A DNA stretch of 64,000 bases from Falsiroseomonas sp041690465 (GCF_041690465.1 NZ_JAWLHG010000020.1:33014-97013), one strand, 5' to 3'. Counted from the first letter of the stretch, positions 17,101 through 27,554 are shown. Program-made: numbers and translations. The notes: generated from the letters alone by a model not told the origin.

Positions 17101-17685
17101 GTGACCCAGGAACGCACGCGCGCACTCAGCGACGTCCTCGACCGGCTGGAGGGCTCGGTCCATGACGAGCACATCGCCGTGCAGGAGGTGCTCGAAAAGC
17201 TCGGCCACAAATCCTTCGCGGCCCTCATGCTGGTCTTCTCGCTGATCTCCACCTCGCCGGCCAGCGCGATCCCCGGCATCACCGCGACGGTCGCGGTGAT
17301 CGTCTTCATCCTGGTCGTGCAGATGATCGCCGGGCGCGATTGCGTGTGGCTGCCCGGCTTCATCACCCGCCGCCACATGTCCAGCGCGAAGCTCTGCAAG
17401 GGGATCGGCTGGCTCCGCAAGCCCGTGAGCTTCGTCGAACGCTTCCTGAAGCCGCGCCTCACTTTCCTGCTGCATCGGCCCTGGCTGTTCCTGCCCCTCA
17501 TCCTGATCCTCGGGCTGACGCTGTTCATGCCGTTCATGGAGGTGATCCCGACCTCCGGTTCGCTCGCCTCGGCGGTCATCGCGCTGTTCGCCGCCGGGCT
17601 GCTGACCCGCGACGGCGCGCTGGTGGTGGTTTCGCTGATCCTGCTGCTGGCGGTGCCGGTCGCCGCCTGGCAGTTCGGCTCCTGA
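17101..17685 (+). CDS. ExoD family membrane protein
   Basis: A 194-residue inner-membrane protein of the ExoD family, named for a rhizobial exopolysaccharide mutant; biochemical role unknown. Features seen are an N-terminal helix (LSDVLDRLEGSVHDEHIAVQ), the conserved SFAALMLVFSLISTSP-PGI hydrophobic segment, and three further membrane segments. The start is uncertain: the GTG at 17101 gives the usual family length, while ATGs at 16978 and 16996 would add 35-41 residues with no family similarity. Confidence 0.8.
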   Translation: MTQERTRALSDVLDRLEGSVHDEHIAVQEVLEKLGHKSFAALMLVFSLISTSPASAIPGITATVAVIVFILVVQMIAGRDCVWLPGFITRRHMSSAKLCKGIGWLRKPVSFVERFLKPRLTFLLHRPWLFLPLILILGLTLFMPFMEVIPTSGSLASAVIALFAAGLLTRDGALVVVSLILLLAVPVAAWQFGS

Positions 17686-17716
17686 GCCGTGCCATGCGAT
17701 CGCGTGGTCCGGGCCC

Positions 17717-17744
17717 TTGCGTCCCGGCGACAAGAACATATCAT
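17717..17744 (+). promoter_or_regulatory. Promoter of the SOS repair operon
   Basis: TTGCGT (17717-17722) and TATCAT (17739-17744) are spaced by 16 bases. The predicted start point (about 17751) lies two bases before the ATG at 17753, implying a nearly leaderless mRNA. No Shine-Dalgarno is present. The LexA-type box overlaps the -10 element. Confidence 0.6.
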
Positions 17745-17748
17745 GAAC
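17734..17748 (+). promoter_or_regulatory. LexA box (alphaproteobacterial type)
   Basis: GAAC-ATATCAT-GAAC equals GTTC-N7-GTTC on the other strand, the established LexA operator of Alphaproteobacteria. It covers the -10 hexamer of the promoter in front of the radical-SAM/UdgX genes, so LexA bound here would block transcription. The position makes a chance match unlikely. Confidence 0.75.
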
Positions 17749-17752
17749 AGAG

Positions 17753-19003
17753 ATGGACCTCCTCCAGAAGCTCGAGATCCTCGCCGACGCGGCGAAATAC
17801 GACGCCTCCTGCGCCTCCTCCGGCACGGCGAAGCGCGATTCCACGCGCGGCGGGCTCGGCAGCACGGAGGGCATGGGCATCTGCCACGCCTATGCGCCGG
17901 ATGGCCGCTGCATCTCGCTGCTCAAGATCCTACTGACCAATGCCTGCGCCTTCGACTGCGCCTACTGCGTCAACCGAGCGAGCTCCAACGTCCGCCGCGC
18001 CCGCTTCACGGTGGCGGAGATCGTCCAGCTCACCCTCGACTTCTATCGCCGCAACGCGATCGAGGGGCTGTTCCTCTCCTCCGGCATCACCCGCTCCCCG
18101 GACTGGACCATGGAGCAGCTGGTGCGGGTCGCGCGCACGCTGCGCGAGCAGCACGGCTTCCACGGCTACATCCACCTCAAGACCATCCCTGACGCATCGC
18201 CTGAGCTGGTGGAGCAGGCCGGGCGCTACGCTGACCGGCTCTCGATCAACATCGAGCTGCCGCAGCCCGAGAGCCTCCAGGCCCTCGCGCCCGAGAAGAA
18301 TTTCCCCGAGATTCGCCGCGCCATGGGCCGGCTGCGCAGCCGCATCGAGGGCGCGCAGGACGAGGCCCGCACCGCACGCCGCGCGCGCGCGCCCCGCTTC
18401 GCGCCGGCCGGGCAGAGCACGCAGATGATCGTCGGCGCCGATGCCTCCGACGATGCCGCCATCCTGACCACCGCGACCGACCTCTACGCCGGCTATCGCC
18501 TGAAGCGCGTGTACTACTCGGCCTATTCGCCGATCCCCGATGCCTCCCGCGCGCTGCCGCCGGTCGCGCCACCACTGATCCGGGAGCACCGGCTCTACCA
18601 GGCCGATTGGCTGCTGCGCTTCTACGGCTTCACGCGCGAGGAGGTGATCGCCGGCGGCGAGGGCGGCATGCTCGACCTCGCGCTCGATCCGAAGACCGCC
18701 TGGGCGCTGAAGCATCGCGGCGCCTTCCCGGTGGACCTCAACAGCGCGCCGCACGAGCACCTGCTGCGCGTGCCCGGCCTCGGGACGAAGACGGTCGAGA
18801 AGCTGATCGCCACGCGGCGCCATGCGCGCATCCGGCTGGAGGACCTGGCGCGGCTGCGCGTCAGCCTGCCGAGGGTCACGCCCTTCATCGTCACCGCCGA
18901 CCACCGCCCGCACCTGCTGGACAGCGGCAACCTGCGCGAGCGGCTGATCCCCGGCACCGCCTTCGCCAGCGCCGCGAAGCCCATGCAGATGAGCCTGTTC
19001 TGA
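17753..19003 (+). CDS. Putative DNA modification/repair radical SAM protein
   Basis: A 416-residue radical-SAM enzyme (TIGR03916-type). The cluster motif is C65-x3-C69-x2-C72 in TNACAFDCAYCVNR. The start KLEILADAAKYDASCASSG is the family N-terminus, which supports the ATG at 17753 even though it has no ribosome binding site. A helix-hairpin-helix DNA-binding motif is near residues 327-370 (RVPGLGTKTVEKLIATRR). The family is always found near UdgX/DUF4130 genes, as here. It is presumed to act on damaged DNA, by analogy with spore photoproduct lyase; the reaction is not established. Regulation by LexA is indicated by the upstream box. Confidence 0.92.
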   Translation: MDLLQKLEILADAAKYDASCASSGTAKRDSTRGGLGSTEGMGICHAYAPDGRCISLLKILLTNACAFDCAYCVNRASSNVRRARFTVAEIVQLTLDFYRRNAIEGLFLSSGITRSPDWTMEQLVRVARTLREQHGFHGYIHLKTIPDASPELVEQAGRYADRLSINIELPQPESLQALAPEKNFPEIRRAMGRLRSRIEGAQDEARTARRARAPRFAPAGQSTQMIVGADASDDAAILTTATDLYAGYRLKRVYYSAYSPIPDASRALPPVAPPLIREHRLYQADWLLRFYGFTREEVIAGGEGGMLDLALDPKTAWALKHRGAFPVDLNSAPHEHLLRVPGLGTKTVEKLIATRRHARIRLEDLARLRVSLPRVTPFIVTADHRPHLLDSGNLRERLIPGTAFASAAKPMQMSLF

Positions 19004-19016
19004 TGGCCCCATTCCG

Positions 19017-20480
19017 ATGACAGTCGCCGCCGTGCTGCCGGGCCCCGCCGATTTCGCCGCCTGGCGCCACGCCGCGCGCGGGCTGCTCGGCGCGGGCGTG
19101 CCGCCAGAACAATCCGAATGGCGCGTCGCCGGCGATGCGCCGGGGCTCTTCGCGCAAGGCAGCTTGCCGCCGGCCGCGGGCGGTGGCTTCCAGGTGCCGC
19201 GCGCCTTCGTCGAGCTCGCGGAGATCGCGATCCGGCACAACGACCCCGAGCGCTTCGCGCTGCTCTACCGCGTCCTCTGGCGCCTCACCCATGGCGAGCA
19301 CGACCTGATGCAGGTGGCGACCGACCCCGACATCGTCCGGCTCACGACCATGGCGAAATCGGTTCGGCGCGACGCGCACAAGATGCACGCCTTCCTGCGC
19401 TTCCGGCAGGTGGAGACCGAGGCCGGCATCCGCCACGTCGCCTGGTTCGAGCCCGAGCACCACATCGAGGAAGCCGAGGCCGGCTTCTTCGTCCGCCGCT
19501 TCGCCGGCCTCCGCTGGTCCATCGTGACGCCGCGGCGCAGCGTCCATTGGGACGGGCACGACCTCGCCTTCGGCCCCGGCGGACGCCGCGCCGACGTGCC
19601 GCCCGACGATGCGGTGGAGCCGCTCTGGCGCGCCTATTACGCGGCGATCTTCAACCCCGCCCGCCTCAAGCCCGGCGCCATGCGCGCCGAGATGCCGCGC
19701 AAATACTGGCGCAACATGCCGGAGACGGCGGCGATCCCGCGCCTGCTGGCGGAAGCGCCGCGGCGCGCGGCGGAGATGGTCGCGCGCGGCGCCAGCGCAC
19801 CGAATGCGCGGCCGCAGAGGCCGGCGCAGCCCGCGGCCGCCGCGCGCGTTGTGGATGACATGGACCTGCTCGACACCAGCGGCGATCCGAAGGCGGCGCT
19901 TGCTGCGCTGGCGCGCGAGCTCGCCGGCCGCAACGACCTGCCCGATTTCGCCCGTCGCGCGACGCAGCTGGTGTTCGGCGAAGGGCCGCCGGGCGCGCCG
20001 CTCTTCTTCGTCGGCGAGCAGCCGGGCGACGAAGAGGACATCCAGGGCCGCCCCTTCGTCGGCCCGGCCGGCAGGCTGTGGAACCGCGCGCTCGGCGATG
20101 CCGGCGTGCCGCGCGACGAGGCCTATGTCACCAATGCGGTGAAGCACTTCAAGTTCACCCCCACCGGCAAGCGCCGCCTGCACCAATCGCCGGATGCCGG
20201 CGACATTGCCTATTACCGCCCCTTCCTGCTGCGCGAGATCGGGATCGTCGGCCCGAAGCTGCTGGTCGCCCTCGGCGCCACCGCGCTGCGCGCGCTGGCC
20301 GGCAAGGCGCTGCCGGTGATGAAGACGCGCGGCACCATCGTCGCCGGGCCGGAGGGGCTGCCGGTCTTCGCCACCGTGCATCCCTCCTACCTGTTGCGCA
20401 TCCCGGACGAGGATGGCCAGAAGCGCGAATACGCCCGCTTCGTCGAGGATCTGCGCGCCGCCCATGCCCGGGTGCACTGA
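19017..20480 (+). CDS. udgX: DUF4130-UdgX fusion, uracil-DNA cross-linking protein
   Basis: A 487-residue fusion. Residues about 1-250 are the DUF4130 (TIGR03915) domain, with RDAHKMHAFLRFRQV and WFEPEHHIEEAEAGFFVRRF. Residues about 285-480 are UdgX, a family 4-like uracil-DNA glycosylase that becomes covalently linked to the abasic site. It has GEQPGDEEDIQGRPFVGPAG and the R-loop GKRRLHQSP, with the cross-linking-type His at residue 389. It starts 13 bases after the radical-SAM gene and is surely in the same LexA-controlled unit. Loss of that His would predict a simple glycosylase, but it is present. Confidence 0.93.
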   Translation: MTVAAVLPGPADFAAWRHAARGLLGAGVPPEQSEWRVAGDAPGLFAQGSLPPAAGGGFQVPRAFVELAEIAIRHNDPERFALLYRVLWRLTHGEHDLMQVATDPDIVRLTTMAKSVRRDAHKMHAFLRFRQVETEAGIRHVAWFEPEHHIEEAEAGFFVRRFAGLRWSIVTPRRSVHWDGHDLAFGPGGRRADVPPDDAVEPLWRAYYAAIFNPARLKPGAMRAEMPRKYWRNMPETAAIPRLLAEAPRRAAEMVARGASAPNARPQRPAQPAAAARVVDDMDLLDTSGDPKAALAALARELAGRNDLPDFARRATQLVFGEGPPGAPLFFVGEQPGDEEDIQGRPFVGPAGRLWNRALGDAGVPRDEAYVTNAVKHFKFTPTGKRRLHQSPDAGDIAYYRPFLLREIGIVGPKLLVALGATALRALAGKALPVMKTRGTIVAGPEGLPVFATVHPSYLLRIPDEDGQKREYARFVEDLRAAHARVH

Positions 20481-20536
20481 GCGCGGGAACCGTCCGCGCC
20501 GCGGCGCGTCCCTCGCCGCATCCACCGGAGGTGCGC

Positions 20537-20818
20537 ATGACCCATCACGAGAACCACGACCCGGCCGAGATCGCGACGCAGCGCGCGCACCGGGTGCGGC
20601 AGGTCACCAACATCCAGGCTTCCTGGACCGAGACGGAACGCGGCGAGGAGGGGAAATTCACCCTCCAGCTCATCCTCGACAACGGCGTCGAGGAATATGT
20701 CCTGCAGCCCGATGCCGACGACATGGAGCCGCTGCTCAAGCTGTTCCGCGCCAGCAGTCACGCCACCTTCGACCTGGAGCGGAAGGTGCTGATGTTCTCC
20801 AACCTGGCGGTGAAGTAG
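20537..20818 (+). CDS. Small conserved-looking protein of unknown function
   Basis: A 93-residue soluble acidic protein I do not recognise. The N-terminus is His/Glu-rich (MTHHENHDPAEIATQRAHRV). A central region reads like a small alpha-beta domain (NIQASWTETERGEEGKFTLQ, then VEEYVLQPDADDMEPLLKLF). The ATG at 20537 has a strong CCGGAGGTG Shine-Dalgarno. It lies 56 bases after udgX and could be a third member of the SOS operon or an independent gene. No membrane segment or signal peptide. Confidence 0.75.
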   Translation: MTHHENHDPAEIATQRAHRVRQVTNIQASWTETERGEEGKFTLQLILDNGVEEYVLQPDADDMEPLLKLFRASSHATFDLERKVLMFSNLAVK

Positions 20819-21171
20819 GCGCGCGAAGCGACCGAAGCGAGTAACCTTCGCCCGCCGCGACGCCGAGGCCCTGCCTTCGGCGTGACGGTGGGCGAGCGGC
20901 CCAATGACCGCCGCCGCGCGCACGGCAAAGCCGGGCCGCACAGAGCGCGCACCCGGCCTACGAAGCCTTCAGGAAGAAGCCGGCAGAGCCGGCTTCGGGG
21001 GGGCGGGCGGCGGCGCGGGTGGGACCGTCTCCGCGCCGCCGCCTGCCTGGGCCGTCGCTGGGGGGGTGCGACGGTTGCAGTCTCAACGTGGTCCCTCGGC
21101 AGAGGTTTCACAGGGGCGCAAGCCTGCGCGGGGGGCAGTGGCTGTCACATGCGCGTTGGCAGGAAGCGCGC
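20819..21171. other. 353-bp non-coding stretch with hairpins
   Basis: No protein-like frame is seen between the convergent ends of the small 93-residue gene and dnaJ. The stretch contains GAAGCCGGC-AGA-GCCGGCTTC (stem 9, loop 3) near 20983-21003, and an ACGCCGA...TCGGCGT hairpin near 20860-20884. It resembles the hairpin-string elements but lacks their CCCTCAG head. Probably terminator material for both genes. Confidence 0.45.
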
Positions 21172-22326
21172 CTACCGCCCCAGCCCGTCCCAGAACTCCT
21201 TCACCTTGGCAAAGAAGCCCTCGCTCTCGGGGGAGGAGCGGCCGTTGGCCTCGGCTTCGCGCTCGAACTCGGCCAGCAGCTCCTGCTGCCGCTTGGTCAG
21301 GTTCTGCGGCGTCTCCACCGCAACCTGCACATACATGTCGCCGCGCGCGGCGCTGCGCAGCACGGAGAAGCCCTTGCCGCGCAGGCGGAACTGGTCGCCC
21401 GCCTGGGTGCCGGCCGGGATCGTCACCTTGGCGCGGCCGCCATCGATCACCGGCACCTCCACCGCGCCGCCGAGTGCCGCCTGCGTCATCCGCAGCGGCA
21501 CGCGGACGAAGACATTGGCGCCGTCGCGCTGGAAGATCGGATGCGCGCGCACGCCGACATCCACGTAGAGATCGCCTGCCGGCGCGCCGCGCATCCCGGC
21601 CTCGCCCTCGCCCGAGAGGCGGATGCGGGTGCCGTCCTCCACGCCGGCGGGGACGGTGACGGCCAGCGTGCGCTCGCGCTGCACGCGGCCCTGGCCGGCG
21701 CAGACCTTGCACGGGTTCTTGATGGTCCGGCCGGAGCCGCCGCAGGTGGGGCAGGTGCGCTCGATCAGGAAGAAGCCCTGCTGCGCGCGGATCTTGCCCG
21801 ACCCGCCGCAGCTGCCGCAGGTCGCCGCCGCCTGCGCCGCCGCGCCCTCGGCGCCGGTGCCCTTGCAGGCCTCGCAGGCGACGGTGGTGGAGATGCGGAT
21901 GGTCTTCTTCGCACCCGCGAAGGCTTCCTCCAGCGTCACCTCCACGGTGGTGCGCAGGTCCGATCCGCGGCCGACCGGCCCACGGCCGCGTTGGCCACGG
22001 CCGCCCAGCCCGCCGAACATCTCCTCGAAGATGTCCTCGAAGGCGCCGCCGAAGGGGTTGCCGCCCGCGAAGCCGCCCGCGCCGCCACCGCCGCCGCCAT
22101 TCTCGAAGGCGGCATGGCCGAAGCGGTCATAGGCGGCGCGCTTCTCGGCGTCCTTCAGGACGTCGTAGGCCTCGTTCAGCTCCTTGAACTTCCCCTCCGC
22201 CGCGGCGTCACCGTGGTTGCGGTCGGGGTGGTACTGCATGGCGAGCTTGCGGTACGCCTTCTTGAGGTCGTCCTCGCTCGCGTCACGGGCGACGCCCAGC
22301 ACCTGGTAATAGTCACGCTTGGCCAT
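21172..22326 (-). CDS. dnaJ: Chaperone DnaJ
   Basis: A 384-residue type I Hsp40 co-chaperone that stimulates the DnaK ATPase and delivers unfolded clients. It has a J domain (1-70) with HPD at 33-35, a Gly/Phe-rich linker (about 75-120), and four CxxCxGxG zinc repeats (C151/154, C170/173, C192/195, C206/209; the last is CKVCAGQG). C-terminal client-binding domains follow. It lies 100 bases downstream of dnaK on the same strand, the standard order. ATG at 22326 has a GAGGA-type ribosome binding site. Confidence 0.98.
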   Translation of the reverse strand: MAKRDYYQVLGVARDASEDDLKKAYRKLAMQYHPDRNHGDAAAEGKFKELNEAYDVLKDAEKRAAYDRFGHAAFENGGGGGGAGGFAGGNPFGGAFEDIFEEMFGGLGGRGQRGRGPVGRGSDLRTTVEVTLEEAFAGAKKTIRISTTVACEACKGTGAEGAAAQAAATCGSCGGSGKIRAQQGFFLIERTCPTCGGSGRTIKNPCKVCAGQGRVQRERTLAVTVPAGVEDGTRIRLSGEGEAGMRGAPAGDLYVDVGVRAHPIFQRDGANVFVRVPLRMTQAALGGAVEVPVIDGGRAKVTIPAGTQAGDQFRLRGKGFSVLRSAARGDMYVQVAVETPQNLTKRQQELLAEFEREAEANGRSSPESEGFFAKVKEFWDGLGR

Positions 22327-22426
22327 GGGGCCGTCGGTCCTCGATGCGCAAAGCGGTCAACAGAGGTACGCCCGACCCCCTTCCGGAAGCCGGGCGCGCC
22401 ATTCCCTAGCCGATCCGAAGCAGCCC

Positions 22427-24382
<1,956 letters not shown>

Positions 24383-24527
24383 CCGTGTGTTCTCCTCTGC
24401 GGCGGACGGGGGCGGCCCAGCGGGGGTCGCTCCCCGCCCTCAGGCACCGCGCCCGCCCCCTCTGTTCGGATGCTGGGGGCTTCTGATGGTGGCGCCGGGC
24501 CGGAACTGCCGACCCGCGCTGTCTGCC

Positions 24528-24556
24528 ATGTATTGAGGCAGCGGCCGGCGAACAAG
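24528..24556 (-). promoter_or_regulatory. Possible sigma-32 heat-shock promoter of dnaK
   Basis: Reading toward dnaK, CTTGTT (24556-24551), 13 bases, then CTCAATACAT (24537-24528) approximates the alphaproteobacterial heat-shock consensus CTTGAA-N13-CCCCATnT in spacing, and partly in sequence. It lies about 145 bases before the dnaK start. No CIRCE element is present in the 259-base intergenic region. Confidence 0.35.
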
Positions 24557-24641
24557 ACCCGGCACCGCAACCCGGGCGCGCGGTGGCCGCAAAGGCGCTG
24601 TTCCGGCGGCGCATGGGACGGCTATACCTCGCGCCACCGAC

Positions 24642-25928
24642 ATGATCGCCTCCCTCCCCCTGCACCCCGACCGCGACCTGCTGGCCGGCGAACTGCACGC
24701 CCGTCCGCCGCTGCCGCTCGCCACGCCCGTGGCGATCAGCCGCCTGGCCAATGTCGGCGAGGCCGGCGCGGAGCGGGGCGCGGCGGTGGCGCATCTGGCG
24801 GTGCTCTGCCGCCGCTACGGCGTGACGCCGCCCGCACCCGGCGCGGATTTCTGGCTCGGCGATTTCGGCCGCTTCAGCCTGCGTTATGAGCGCCACACCG
24901 AATTCGACGGCTGGACCTTCTTCCGCCCCGGGCCCGACGCCGCCGCCCCGGACCCCTTCGACGAGACCGCGATCGAGGCGGTGCCGACCGATTGGCTCGC
25001 CGGCCTGCCGGGCAAGATGCTGGTGGCCAGCCACATCGCCATCGTGCGCAGCGCGGGCGAGGAGGAGCCGCCATCCCCCGGCTGCTTCGTGCCGGACCAC
25101 CTGGCCGGTGCCCGGCTGAGCGCCGGCGCCGCCACCTGCTGGAGCGATTTCCGCCTGGGCCCCGACGGCTTCACCCGCCTGCTGCTGCAGGACCACGGCA
25201 TGCCGCCTTCCCTCGCCGGCCGCCTGGCGCAGGCGCTGTGGGAGGTCGAGACCTACCGCATGCTGGCCCTGCTGGCGCTGCCGGCGGCGCGCGCCGCCGC
25301 GGCCGCTCGCGGCCGCGCCGCCGAGCGGGGGGCGGCGCGCGCCGGCCGCCTGCCCGGCCTGAAGGAGCTGGAGGAGGAACGCCAGGCGCTGGAGGAGCTG
25401 ACCGACCTCGCCACCAGCATCGAGCAGCAGGCGGCGACCACCGCGGACCGCTTCTCCGCCTCGCGGGCCTACCACGTGCTGGTCGGGCGGCGGCTGCAAT
25501 CGTTGCGGGAACAGCGCCTGCCCGGCCTGCCGACGCTCACCGAATACCTGGAGCGCCGGCTCGATCCGGCGATGTCCACGGTGGATGCCGCGCGCAGCCG
25601 CATCGCCACCCTCTCCACCCGCTGCGCCCGCGCGGTGGAGCTGCTGCGCGCGCGCGTCGCGGTGGCGCAGGAAGCGCAGAACGAGAAGCTGCTCGCCGTG
25701 ATGGCCGATACCGGGCGCGCCCAACTGCGCCTGCAGGAGACGGTGGAGGGCCTCTCGGTGGCGGCGATCAGCTACTACGTGCTGTCGCTCGCCGCCTATG
25801 CGCTGAAGCCGCTGCCCTGGGGCCGGCTTGGCGTCGCCGGGGAGGTGGTGCTCGCGGCCCTGGTGCCGGCGGTTGCCGCGCTGGTCTGGATCCGGATGCG
25901 GCGGCGGCGCATCCGGCCGATGCTGTAG
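24642..25928 (+). CDS. DUF3422 family membrane protein
   Basis: A 428-residue protein with the family N-terminus LPLHPDRDLLAGELHARPPL. A long soluble part includes a helical region about 225-350 (LKELEEERQALEELTDLATS), and two C-terminal membrane segments are near 370-420 (AAISYYVLSLAAYAL, VVLAALVPAVAALVW). DUF3422 is common in proteobacteria; its function is unknown. The upstream sequence (24598-24628) shares a 14-base block with that of murJ, so the two may use a similar promoter. It is divergent from dnaK. Confidence 0.9.
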   Translation: MIASLPLHPDRDLLAGELHARPPLPLATPVAISRLANVGEAGAERGAAVAHLAVLCRRYGVTPPAPGADFWLGDFGRFSLRYERHTEFDGWTFFRPGPDAAAPDPFDETAIEAVPTDWLAGLPGKMLVASHIAIVRSAGEEEPPSPGCFVPDHLAGARLSAGAATCWSDFRLGPDGFTRLLLQDHGMPPSLAGRLAQALWEVETYRMLALLALPAARAAAAARGRAAERGAARAGRLPGLKELEEERQALEELTDLATSIEQQAATTADRFSASRAYHVLVGRRLQSLREQRLPGLPTLTEYLERRLDPAMSTVDAARSRIATLSTRCARAVELLRARVAVAQEAQNEKLLAVMADTGRAQLRLQETVEGLSVAAISYYVLSLAAYALKPLPWGRLGVAGEVVLAALVPAVAALVWIRMRRRRIRPML

Positions 25929-25950
25929 CGTCGGCTCCCGCCCGAACTCT

Positions 25951-25980
25951 TTGCCTCCCCGCATCGGCGCGCGGTAGGCT
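25951..25980 (+). promoter_or_regulatory. Candidate promoter of the CHAP-domain gene
   Basis: TTGCCT (25951-25956) and TAGGCT (25975-25980) are spaced by 18 bases, 34 bases before the ATG. The same TAG(G/C)CT -10-like hexamer recurs before the second JmjC gene and the SDR gene (57251-57256). Confidence 0.35.
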
Positions 25981-26014
25981 CAGCCGCGGATTCGATCCTG
26001 CCGCGGAGGCGCCC

Positions 26015-26809
26015 ATGCCCGACACCACGCCCGCTTCCCTCGCGCGCGCCTTCCCCGGCGGCGTCATCCGGCGCAACAGCCCGCACACCGAGGCCGTTGC
26101 CGCCATCCAGGCGCGGCTGAACGCGCTCGGCATCGCGCAGCTCGCGGTGACCGGGCTGTTCGACACGGCGACCGAGGCGGCGGTGAAGCACTTCCAGGCC
26201 ATCGGCTTCGACCTGAGGGGCAACCCGCTCTCGGTGGATGGCCAGGTGGGGGAGTTGAGTTGGGGCGCGTTGTTCGGCGCCGCCTCGCTGCCCGCCATCT
26301 CTCCCGGCGGCGCGCTGGCCGAGGCCGCGCTGGCGGTGGCGCGCACGCAGATCGGCGTCACCGAGACGCCGCCCGGCTCCAATCGCGGGCCGGAGGTGGA
26401 GCGCTACTTGGCCTCGGTCGGCCTCGGCGGCGGCTTCGCCTGGTGCGCCGCCTTCGTCCATTGGTGCGGCGAGGAAGGCGCGAAGCAGGCCGGCCTCGCC
26501 AACCGGGTGCCGCGCACCGCCGGCGTGCTGGAGATGTGGCGCCGGGCGCAGCGCGACGGCCTGCCCTGCGTCACCGCCGAGGCGGCGCGCGAGCAGCCGG
26601 GGCTGGTGACGGCGGGCATGGTGTTCATCATGCGGTTCAGCGCCACCACCGGCCATACCGGCTTCGTCGAGGCGCGCGATTCCGGCCGGCTGGTGACCAT
26701 CGAGGGCAATTCCAACGACAGCGGCTCCCGCGAGGGCACCGGGGTGTTCCGGCTGACGCGGCGCACGCTGGGCATGCCGCAGCTTCTGGGCTTCATCGGG
26801 CTGGCGTGA
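26015..26809 (+). CDS. Peptidoglycan-binding and CHAP-domain protein
   Basis: A 264-residue probable peptidoglycan amidase or endopeptidase. Residues about 20-85 form a PG_binding_1 domain (EAVAAIQARLNALGIAQLAV, FDTATEAAVKHFQ). Residues about 100-260 form a CHAP (NlpC/P60-like) domain with the catalytic Cys in GGFAWCAAFVHWCGEEG and the His in TGHTGFVEARDSGRLVTIEG. No signal peptide is evident, unlike most cell-wall enzymes, which fits release by another route or an intracellular or endolysin-like role. ATG has GCGGAGG upstream. It lies 88 bases before a Stv-like gene on the same strand. Confidence 0.85.
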   Translation: MPDTTPASLARAFPGGVIRRNSPHTEAVAAIQARLNALGIAQLAVTGLFDTATEAAVKHFQAIGFDLRGNPLSVDGQVGELSWGALFGAASLPAISPGGALAEAALAVARTQIGVTETPPGSNRGPEVERYLASVGLGGGFAWCAAFVHWCGEEGAKQAGLANRVPRTAGVLEMWRRAQRDGLPCVTAEAAREQPGLVTAGMVFIMRFSATTGHTGFVEARDSGRLVTIEGNSNDSGSREGTGVFRLTRRTLGMPQLLGFIGLA

Positions 26810-26897
26810 CGCCCGCTCCGCGCGACTGAATCGTTGTCGGGCCGACCCGTCTTGCCGTAGTCTCAACCTCTGCCAGGCAAGCGCGGAGGGCTCCACA

Positions 26898-27548
26898 ATG
26901 TCCGGTGTCATGCTCGGTGGCCATCGCGCCAAGGGCCCGCCGCCGCCCAGCCCGAAATGGGTGCGCGCGACGCCCACCAGCATGCCCGCCAAGACGCCGG
27001 TGATCTTCGCCGGCCACGGCTCCTTCAACACCATCACCGATGCGGCGCAGCCGAAGGTCCGGCTGCCGCCCAACGTGACGATGGTGTTCTGGTGCCACCA
27101 TGGCGAGGAGCTGATGAACAGCATCGGCGTGTTCATCGAGAGCCACCGCCCGCTGTCGGAACTGCCCGACCACCTGAAGGACGTCGCCCGCCGCAACGGC
27201 TACGACCCGGATGACATCCCCGAGATCGTGCCGGGCGGCTCGGAGATCTGGAACTACCGCCTGACCTATCCGAAGGGCCTCGACCTCGGCGCCCGGCCGC
27301 TGACCTACACCCAGCCGCCGATGATCGGGCCGGTGCAGAACCCCGAGACCTTCGGCCAGGCGCAGGGCGCCAACTACACCACCACGGCTGCCATCAAGGA
27401 CAGCCACTACTGCATCGTCGGCCCCTGGGAGGGGACCGAGGTCAGCAAGCGCGGCCTGCCGATCCTGTCGATGATCGCGGCGAACATGGAGATCTGCCGC
27501 AACAACATCGTCCACTGGTGCGCCTGCCGATCCATCGTGGACCGCTGA
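26898..27548 (+). CDS. Putative adhesin (Stv)-like protein
   Basis: A 216-residue protein with a Pro-rich basic N-terminus (GGHRAKGPPPPSPKWVRATP) and a domain starting VIFAGHGSFNTITD, then LPPNVTMVFWCHHGEEL. This matches my memory of the putative adhesin Stv domain (GHG followed by a V-P-x-G/N-V-x-F strand). It has five cysteines, three near the C-terminus (MEICRNNIVHWCACRSIVDR), and no signal peptide. Function is unknown; such domains occur in adhesins and effector-like proteins. It sits next to a CHAP-domain gene, so a delivered toxin/lysin pair is one idea, without further support. Confidence 0.6.
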   Translation: MSGVMLGGHRAKGPPPPSPKWVRATPTSMPAKTPVIFAGHGSFNTITDAAQPKVRLPPNVTMVFWCHHGEELMNSIGVFIESHRPLSELPDHLKDVARRNGYDPDDIPEIVPGGSEIWNYRLTYPKGLDLGARPLTYTQPPMIGPVQNPETFGQAQGANYTTTAAIKDSHYCIVGPWEGTEVSKRGLPILSMIAANMEICRNNIVHWCACRSIVDR

Positions 27549-27554
27549 GGGTGG

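Noticed and set aside
24383..24641. CIRCE operator upstream of dnaK
   Set aside because: No TTAGCACTC-N9-GAGTGCTAA-like repeat; only a weak sigma-32-type match.
26015..27548. Prophage remnant around the CHAP-domain gene
   Set aside because: No terminase, capsid, integrase or holin genes nearby and no att-like repeats seen.
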